DNA of 64,000 bases from Staphylococcus sp. ACRSN (lineage in GTDB: Bacteria; Bacillota; Bacilli; Staphylococcales; Staphylococcaceae), in NCBI RefSeq assembly GCF_022346615.1, contig NZ_JAKRNS010000013.1, positions 29,455 to 93,454 of the forward strand, read 5' to 3'. The notes under the pieces are model-generated. The model did no database searches and was not told where the DNA came from. It worked only from the letters and a program-made list of their open reading frames with translations. Shown in pieces: positions 58,942 through 64,000 of this stretch. A program made the translations under genes and the position numbers. Position 1 is the first letter of the stretch, and each line of letters begins with the position of its first letter.

Positions 58942-59268
58942 ATGAATCTTAATATTGAAACAGTAACTCATGATACATATTATGAGGTGAAAGTTGGAGG
59001 AGAACTAGACGTTTATACTGTTCCAGAATTAGAAGAAGTCTTAGTGCCGATGCGACAAGAAGGAACTCATGATATACATGTCAATTTGGAAAATGTGAGT
59101 TATATGGATTCAACTGGATTAGGATTATTCGTTGGAACTTTAAAAGCATTGAACCAACATGATAAAGAATTATATATTTTAGGTGTTTCAGATCGTATAA
59201 GCAGACTTTTTGATATCACTGGTTTGAAAGATTTGATGCATGTTAATGAAGGAACGGAGGTTGAATAA
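58942..59268 (+). CDS. rsbV: Anti-anti-sigma factor RsbV
   Basis: 108-residue STAS-domain protein. When unphosphorylated it binds RsbW and releases sigma-B. The phosphorylation site is S57 in [23 protein letters not shown] precedes ATG. rsbW begins two bases after the stop. Confidence 0.96.
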   Translation: MNLNIETVTHDTYYEVKVGGELDVYTVPELEEVLVPMRQEGTHDIHVNLENVSYMDSTGLGLFVGTLKALNQHDKELYILGVSDRISRLFDITGLKDLMHVNEGTEVE

Positions 59269-59269
59269 C

Positions 59270-59752
59270 GTGCAACAAAAACAAGATTATATTGAAATGC
59301 GCTTACCAGCATCTGCAGAGTATGTGAGTTTGATACGATTAACATTATCTGGAGTATTTTCAAGAGCTGGCGCATCATATGACGATATCGAAGACGCAAA
59401 AATAGCCGTAAGCGAAGCTGTAACAAATGCAGTAAAGCATGCATATAAAGATAATCCTGAAAATATAGGTATGATTAATCTATGTTTCGAAATCTTTGAT
59501 GACAAAATTAAAATTGTAATTTCAGATCAAGGAGATAGTTTCGATTACGAAGAAACAAAAGAAAAATTAGGGCCGTATAAAGAAGACGAGAACATTGATT
59601 TCTTAAGAGAAGGTGGTCTGGGTCTATTTTTAATTGAATCTTTAATGGATGAAGTTACAGTTGATAAACAATCAGGCGTAACAATCAGTATGATAAAGTA
59701 TATTAAAAAAGAGCAGGTGCGAAATAATGGCGAAAGAGTCGAAATCAGTTAA
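59270..59752 (+). CDS. rsbW: Anti-sigma-B factor and serine kinase RsbW
   Basis: 160-residue GHKL-fold kinase that holds sigma-B and phosphorylates RsbV. The N-box is in [15 protein letters not shown], the G1 region is [10 protein letters not shown], and [17 protein letters not shown] is the G2 box. The start is GTG 59270 with GGAGG upstream, matching the S. aureus N-terminus; a start at 59240 would overlap rsbV. It overlaps sigB by 26 bases. Confidence 0.95.
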   Translation: MQQKQDYIEMRLPASAEYVSLIRLTLSGVFSRAGASYDDIEDAKIAVSEAVTNAVKHAYKDNPENIGMINLCFEIFDDKIKIVISDQGDSFDYEETKEKLGPYKEDENIDFLREGGLGLFLIESLMDEVTVDKQSGVTISMIKYIKKEQVRNNGERVEIS

Positions 59753-60497
59753 TGATGTATCACCTGAACAAATAAACCAATGGATTAAAGAACAACAAAA
59801 TAATGAAGAAACAGATGCACAAGATAAACTGGTTAAACATTATAGGAAGTTGATTGAATCCTTGGCATATAAATATTCAAAAGGTCAATCTCATCATGAA
59901 GACCTTGTTCAGGTTGGTATGGTTGGTTTAATCGGGGCAATTAATCGTTTTGACTTATCATTTGATAGAAAATTCGAAGCCTTTTTAGTTCCAACAGTTA
60001 TTGGTGAGATAAAGCGTTATTTACGTGATAAAACATGGAGTGTACATGTGCCTAGAAGAATTAAAGAGATAGGGCCGCGTATTAAAAAAGTGAGCGATGA
60101 ATTGACAAATGAATTGGAGCGCTCACCTTCAATTGAAGAAATAGCAGATCGATTAGAAGTTAATGAGGAAGAAGTCCTTGAAGCTATGGAAATGGGTCAA
60201 AGTTATAATGCATTAAGTGTAGACCATTCTATAGAAGCTGATAAAGACGGATCAACAGTTACACTGTTAGATATTATGGGTCAACAAGATGATAATTATG
60301 ATCTAACAGAAAAACGAATGATATTAGAGAAGATACTTCCTATATTATCCGAAAGAGAAAGACAAATAATACAATGCACATTTATTGAAGGGCTTAGTCA
60401 AAAAGAAACAGGAGAGAGAATTGGTTTAAGCCAAATGCATGTTTCTAGACTACAAAGGACTGCAATAAAAAAATTGCAAGATGCCGCTAATAAATAA
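59727..60497 (+). CDS. sigB: General stress sigma factor SigB
   Basis: 256-residue group 3 sigma factor. Region 2 contains [20 protein letters not shown] and [22 protein letters not shown]. Region 3 has [10 protein letters not shown]. Region 4 has [24 protein letters not shown], the -35-binding helix-turn-helix. The gene starts inside rsbW, ensuring stoichiometric synthesis with its inhibitor. Confidence 0.97.
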   Translation: MAKESKSVNDVSPEQINQWIKEQQNNEETDAQDKLVKHYRKLIESLAYKYSKGQSHHEDLVQVGMVGLIGAINRFDLSFDRKFEAFLVPTVIGEIKRYLRDKTWSVHVPRRIKEIGPRIKKVSDELTNELERSPSIEEIADRLEVNEEEVLEAMEMGQSYNALSVDHSIEADKDGSTVTLLDIMGQQDDNYDLTEKRMILEKILPILSERERQIIQCTFIEGLSQKETGERIGLSQMHVSRLQRTAIKKLQDAANK

Positions 60498-60507
60498 TTT
60501 TTAAATA

Positions 60508-60550
60508 AAGAGACAGTCACCTTAAAATTAGGACAACTGTCTCTTTTTTT
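60508..60550 (+). terminator. sigB terminator
   Basis: AAAGAGACAGT (60508-60518) and ACTGTCTCTTT (60537-60547), then T residues. Confidence 0.92.
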
Positions 60551-60660
60551 GTGTAATTTACATATTTAAACAAACAATTTCAAATGCAAACAATCTTAGC
60601 GTGAATGAGGATATGTTAAAATGAATGAAAGAGAAAAATAAGTAACAACTGGAGGATATT

Positions 60661-62811
60661 ATGGATAGCAATTTAATTCAGTCTATTAAAGAAAAATACC
60701 AATTTTCAACACAACAAATTAATGCTGTGTTGACATTATTAGAAGATAAAAATACTGTGCCATTTATTGCACGATATCGAAAAGAGCAAACAGGTGGTTT
60801 AGACGAAGTAGAGATAAAACAAATTGATGATGAATATCAATATATGGTTAATCTTCAAAAAAGAAAAGAAGAAGTAATCAATAATATTAGTGAGCAAGGT
60901 TTGTTAACCGAAGACCTAAAAGAAGATATTTTAAAACAAAGTAAATTACAACGTGTGGAAGATCTTTATAGACCTTATAAGCAAAAGAAAAAAACTAGAG
61001 CAACAGAAGCAAAGAGAAAAGGTCTTGAACCATTGGCGATTTGGTTAAAACAGCCAAAACTTAATGAATCAATTGAAACTAAAGCAGCGCAATTTGTAAA
61101 TGATGAAGTAAAAGATGTGAACACTGCGCTTCAAGGTGCACAAGATATTATAGCTGAAATGATATCGGATGAACCGAAATATAGAAAGAAAATACTTAAA
61201 GATACATATATGGCCGGGCAAATAGTTACGCAGAAAAAGAAAAATGCAGAAGATGAAAAAGAAATATTTAGTATGTACTATGATTATACAGAACCTATTA
61301 AAAAAATTGCCAATCATAGAGTATTAGCCGTTAATAGAGGGGAAAAAGAAAAAATATTATCGGTTAAAATCGTTATAGATACTGCAGGTATAGAAAATTA
61401 TATACGTAAATATGAATCGCAACATGAACATGAGGGTGCAGAGTTAATTAATGAAGCGATTAAAGATAGTTTGAAAAGATTAATTATGCCATCCATTGAA
61501 AGAGAAATCAGAGGAGATTTAACCGAAAAGGCTGAATTACATGCGATAGATGTATTTAGCGAAAATTTACGAAATTTATTATTGCAACCACCGATGCAAG
61601 GAAAACAAATTTTGGGTGTCGATCCTGCTTTTAGAACAGGATGTAAATTAGCTGTTATAAATCCATTTGGTACATTTATAGCTAAAGGTGTTATGTATCC
61701 GCATCCCCCAATAAATAAAAAAGAAGCTGCAGAAAAAATATTCCTTCAATTTGTAAATGACTATGATGTAGAATTAATAGCTATTGGAAATGGTACGGCA
61801 AGTCGTGAAACTGAACAATTTGTTGCGAATATGATTCAAACACATAAATTAAATGTACAATTTATCATTGTTAATGAAGCGGGTGCATCAGTTTATTCAG
61901 CATCCGAAGTAGCTCGCGCTGAATTCCCAGATTTCCAAGTAGAAGAAAGAAGTGCAGTATCTATCGGTAGAAGAGTGCAAGATCCATTAAGTGAATTGGT
62001 TAAAATTGATCCTAAATCAATTGGTGTTGGACAATATCAACATGATGTAAACCAGAAAATGTTAGAAGGCGCATTAACATTTGTCGTTGAAACTGCAGTT
62101 AACCAAGTAGGAGTAGATGTAAATACAGCATCTAAATCATTATTACAATACGTTTCGGGACTTTCTGCAACAATTGCACAAAACATAATTGATTATCGTG
62201 AAGAAAACGGTGCTATAAAACACAATAAAGAAATCGCTAAAGTAAAAAGATTAGGTGCAAAAACTTTCGAACAAAGTATAGGCTTCTTAAGAATAGTAGA
62301 AGGGACAGAACCCTTAGATAATACATCGATTCACCCGGAAAGTTATGATGCAACTTATAAGTTATTGAATGAACTTGAATTAACAGTAACTGACTTAGGA
62401 ACAGAGCATTTAAAAAAAGCATTAGATAAGATTAATGTTGAGAAAATTGCAGAGAGGTTAAATATAGGTATTCCAACATTAGAAGATATCATAAAATCAT
62501 TAATTGCGCCTAACCGTGATCCACGTGATGCATTTGAAACGCCGATTTTAAAGTCTGATGTACTGTCTATAGAAGATTTATCAAAAAATATGAAATTAAG
62601 TGGAACGGTCAGAAATGTAGTTGATTTCGGTGCTTTTGTCGATATTGGTGTTAAACAAGATGGATTAGTACATGTTTCTAAGCTTTCAAAGAAATTTGTG
62701 AAAAATCCTATGGATATTGTAAGTGTCGGTGATATTGTAGATGTTTGGATACTTGATATTGATGAGAAAAAAGGAAAGGTATCATTAACAATGATTGATC
62801 CAGTTGAATAA
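60661..62811 (+). CDS. Tex-family S1 RNA-binding transcription accessory protein
   Basis: 716 residues: an N-terminal helical Tex domain opening FSTQQINAVLTLLEDKNTVPFIARYRKEQTGGLDE, a YqgF-like RNase H fold (ILGVDPAFRTGCKLAVI), helix-hairpin-helix repeats (VNTASKSLLQYVSGLSATIA), and a C-terminal S1 domain (GTVRNVVDFGAFVDIGVKQDGLVHVS). Homologues affect transcription, ribosome hibernation or RNA turnover. Follows sigB as ydcI does in Bacillus. CTGGAGG precedes ATG. Confidence 0.93.
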   Translation: MDSNLIQSIKEKYQFSTQQINAVLTLLEDKNTVPFIARYRKEQTGGLDEVEIKQIDDEYQYMVNLQKRKEEVINNISEQGLLTEDLKEDILKQSKLQRVEDLYRPYKQKKKTRATEAKRKGLEPLAIWLKQPKLNESIETKAAQFVNDEVKDVNTALQGAQDIIAEMISDEPKYRKKILKDTYMAGQIVTQKKKNAEDEKEIFSMYYDYTEPIKKIANHRVLAVNRGEKEKILSVKIVIDTAGIENYIRKYESQHEHEGAELINEAIKDSLKRLIMPSIEREIRGDLTEKAELHAIDVFSENLRNLLLQPPMQGKQILGVDPAFRTGCKLAVINPFGTFIAKGVMYPHPPINKKEAAEKIFLQFVNDYDVELIAIGNGTASRETEQFVANMIQTHKLNVQFIIVNEAGASVYSASEVARAEFPDFQVEERSAVSIGRRVQDPLSELVKIDPKSIGVGQYQHDVNQKMLEGALTFVVETAVNQVGVDVNTASKSLLQYVSGLSATIAQNIIDYREENGAIKHNKEIAKVKRLGAKTFEQSIGFLRIVEGTEPLDNTSIHPESYDATYKLLNELELTVTDLGTEHLKKALDKINVEKIAERLNIGIPTLEDIIKSLIAPNRDPRDAFETPILKSDVLSIEDLSKNMKLSGTVRNVVDFGAFVDIGVKQDGLVHVSKLSKKFVKNPMDIVSVGDIVDVWILDIDEKKGKVSLTMIDPVE

Positions 62812-63253
62812 TAATGAGTTACAGCAATTAACTGAATCTATATCAAAAAGTTTGTTCAATAAACCATTTAAACACAAAGCCTATTTTAACAATAGGTTGA
62901 GAACTACAGGTGGACGTTATTTACTTAAATCACATAATATAGAAATAAATAATAAGCAATATAAATTTTATGGGAAAGAAGCGGTTGTCGAAATAATCAA
63001 ACACGAACTTTGTCATTATCATCTACATTTAGAAGGTAAAGGTTATCAACATAGAGATAAAGATTTTAAATCTTTAAGTAAACTGACAGGCGCCCCAAGA
63101 TACTGTACTCCAATTGAAACATATGAAGAAAGAGTTAATCATATTTATAAATGCAACAACTGTGGAAAACAATTTAAGAGAATACGAAAAGTGAACATAC
63201 GAAAAATGGTATGTGGTTACTGTAATGGAAATTTATCAGAGTCCATTGATTAA
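62804..63253 (+). CDS. SprT-like zinc protein (YdcK family)
   Basis: 149 residues. The zinc metalloprotease motif HELCHYH lies in IIKHELCHYHLHLEGKGYQH. A C-terminal zinc ribbon follows (CNNCGKQF and CGYCNG). The bacterial family's substrate is not known; eukaryotic SPRTN relatives cleave DNA-crosslinked proteins. The start TTG 62804 aligns MNNNELQQL with homologues. It lies inside the end of the Tex gene and has no clear ribosome site, so translational coupling is likely. Confidence 0.85.
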   Translation: MNNNELQQLTESISKSLFNKPFKHKAYFNNRLRTTGGRYLLKSHNIEINNKQYKFYGKEAVVEIIKHELCHYHLHLEGKGYQHRDKDFKSLSKLTGAPRYCTPIETYEERVNHIYKCNNCGKQFKRIRKVNIRKMVCGYCNGNLSESID

Positions 63254-63298
63254 TTAAGCAGTTAAAGCTATAAGAATTTTGAAAATGGATTTTAAAAT

Positions 63299-63340
63299 AA
63301 AGCCTATAAATGAGTTTTAACTCATTTATAGGCTTTTATG
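63299..63340 (+). terminator. Terminator of the Tex-sprT unit
   Basis: AAAGCCTATAAATGAGTT and AACTCATTTATAGGCTTT (63299-63316, 63319-63336) pair perfectly, with T after. Confidence 0.93.
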
Positions 63341-63522
63341 ATTTAAATATTATAAGTTATAAATTCATTTTATATACACCGGAGTATTAAAAATTGAGAT
63401 TTATCAAGTAATATTCAGCTATGAATTGCTAAAATCAAAGATGTTATTAGTATACATTGATATTAAAAAGCGAGATGTATAGTATATCATGTGAAATTAC
63501 TCTATTTTCTATTTTGAAAGTA

Positions 63523-63551
63523 TTGACGATAATTTAAATATGTTATAAGAT
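63523..63551 (+). promoter_or_regulatory. Upstream rRNA-type promoter (P1)
   Basis: TTGACG (63523-63528), 17-base spacer, TAAGAT (63546-63551). The stretch 63341-63520 before it is very AT-rich, as expected for an UP-element region, and shows no gene. Confidence 0.55.
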
Positions 63552-63625
63552 ATAAAACGTTGCGAAAATAATAAGTAACAACATTAATAAACCTTAAACA
63601 TTGTTAATTTAATTTTAAAAAGTTG

Positions 63626-63654
63626 TTGACAGATGATTACAAATAGATTACAAT
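63626..63654 (+). promoter_or_regulatory. Downstream rRNA-type promoter (P2)
   Basis: Consensus -35 TTGACA (63626-63631), exactly 17 bases, -10 TACAAT (63649-63654), about 30 bases before tRNA-Leu. Two tandem promoters are usual for Gram-positive rrn operons. Confidence 0.8.
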
Positions 63655-63689
63655 AATATTTGTAACTTTACAGAGAACCGTTTTGCCAA

Positions 63690-63772
<83 letters not shown>

Positions 63773-63798
63773 TCAAAAACTTTTAATAAAATAATAAT

Positions 63799-63872
63799 GC
63801 GGGTGTAGTTTAATGGCAAAACCTCAGCCTTCCAAGCTGATGTTGTGGGTTCGATTCCCATCACCCGCTCCA
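63799..63872 (+). tRNA. tRNA-Gly (anticodon TCC)
   Basis: Acceptor GCGGGTG pairs with CACCCGC. Anticodon stem TCAGC/GCTGA with loop CTTCCAA, anticodon TCC at 63831-63833. T-loop GGTTCGATTCC, discriminator T, and encoded CCA at 63870-63872. Confidence 0.96.
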
Positions 63873-63883
63873 AATACAATAAA

Positions 63884-64000
63884 TGAACATTGAAAACTGA
63901 ATTGCAATATGTCAACGTTAATTCCGAACACAACGATAATTCGTTGGTTCAAAAACGTGTTAATGATAACACAAATTAGTATTTTATGAGCTAATCAAAC
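63884..64000 (+). other. 16S rRNA leader with boxA-like antitermination site
   Basis: TGAACATTGAAAACTGA (63884-63900) resembles the boxA sequence of Gram-positive rrn leaders. The final bases TGAGCTAATCAAAC match the segment that lies a few tens of bases before the 16S 5' end in staphylococci, so the 16S gene itself begins just outside the window. Confidence 0.75.

Overview
The window reads as an AT-rich firmicute chromosome from the genus Staphylococcus. Three things point there: the gene order (pdp-deoB, luxS, coaW, rpoE-pyrG-fbaA-murZ-rho-tdk-prfA, glyA-upp-mnaA-atp, murA-fabZ, sceD, tenA-thiDME, csoR-csoZ, ddl-murF-cshA, acpS-alr-mazEF-rsbUVW-sigB), the sceD and csoZ genes, and sigma-B control by RsbU/V/W without an RsbR/S/T stressosome block. 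Several proteins (DeoB, Alr, CoaW, YwlC) differ clearly from the S. aureus versions I remember, so I infer a coagulase-negative species and do not name it. I see no prophage, insertion sequence, CRISPR array or resistance cassette. This is conserved core genome.

1-9.8 kb: nucleoside salvage (3' end of pdp, then deoB), a DoxX-type membrane protein, luxS, an uncharacterised M20 amidohydrolase/ATP-grasp ligase pair, a DUF2750 protein, pantothenate kinase coaW, a VOC protein, a tandem-GNAT acetyltransferase and RNA polymerase delta (rpoE). 9.8-27.5 kb: a block also syntenic with Bacillus. It holds pyrG behind a reiterative-transcription attenuator, a DUF2529 gene, fbaA, murZ, an HxlR regulator, an aldehyde dehydrogenase, rho, rpmE2, tdk, prfA, prmC, ywlC, an arginine/tyrosine phosphatase, ywlG, glyA, upp and mnaA. 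27.5-37.9 kb: the complete F-type ATP synthase operon atpIBEFHAGDC, then a DUF1146 protein, murA, fabZ, a YwpF-like protein and a competence-type ssb.

38-46.6 kb: sceD behind a perfect WalR box, a TPP riboswitch with tenA-thiD-thiM-thiE, yidC2, an HD hydrolase, cardiolipin synthase, csoR-csoZ behind a CsoR operator, and a 46-residue conserved small protein. 46.7-52.6 kb: rodA, ddl, murF and cshA, mostly cell-wall synthesis. 52.8-63.3 kb: three bacterial-PH-domain membrane proteins, acpS, alr, the mazEF toxin-antitoxin, rsbU-rsbV-rsbW-sigB, a Tex-family RNA-binding protein and an SprT-like protein. 63.3-64 kb: tandem rRNA-type promoters, tRNA-Leu(GAG), tRNA-Gly(TCC) and a 16S rRNA leader; the 16S gene should begin just beyond the right edge.

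Much of the regulation can be read directly. There are about twenty intrinsic terminators, the pyrG attenuator, the TPP riboswitch, WalR and CsoR operators, a cre-like site before fbaA, an AT-box before ssb and a sigma-B promoter before rsbV. The least explained items are the amidohydrolase/ATP-grasp pair, a degenerate ~430-450 bp intergenic repeat present twice between convergent genes, and an inverted repeat whose right arm lies on the atp promoter.
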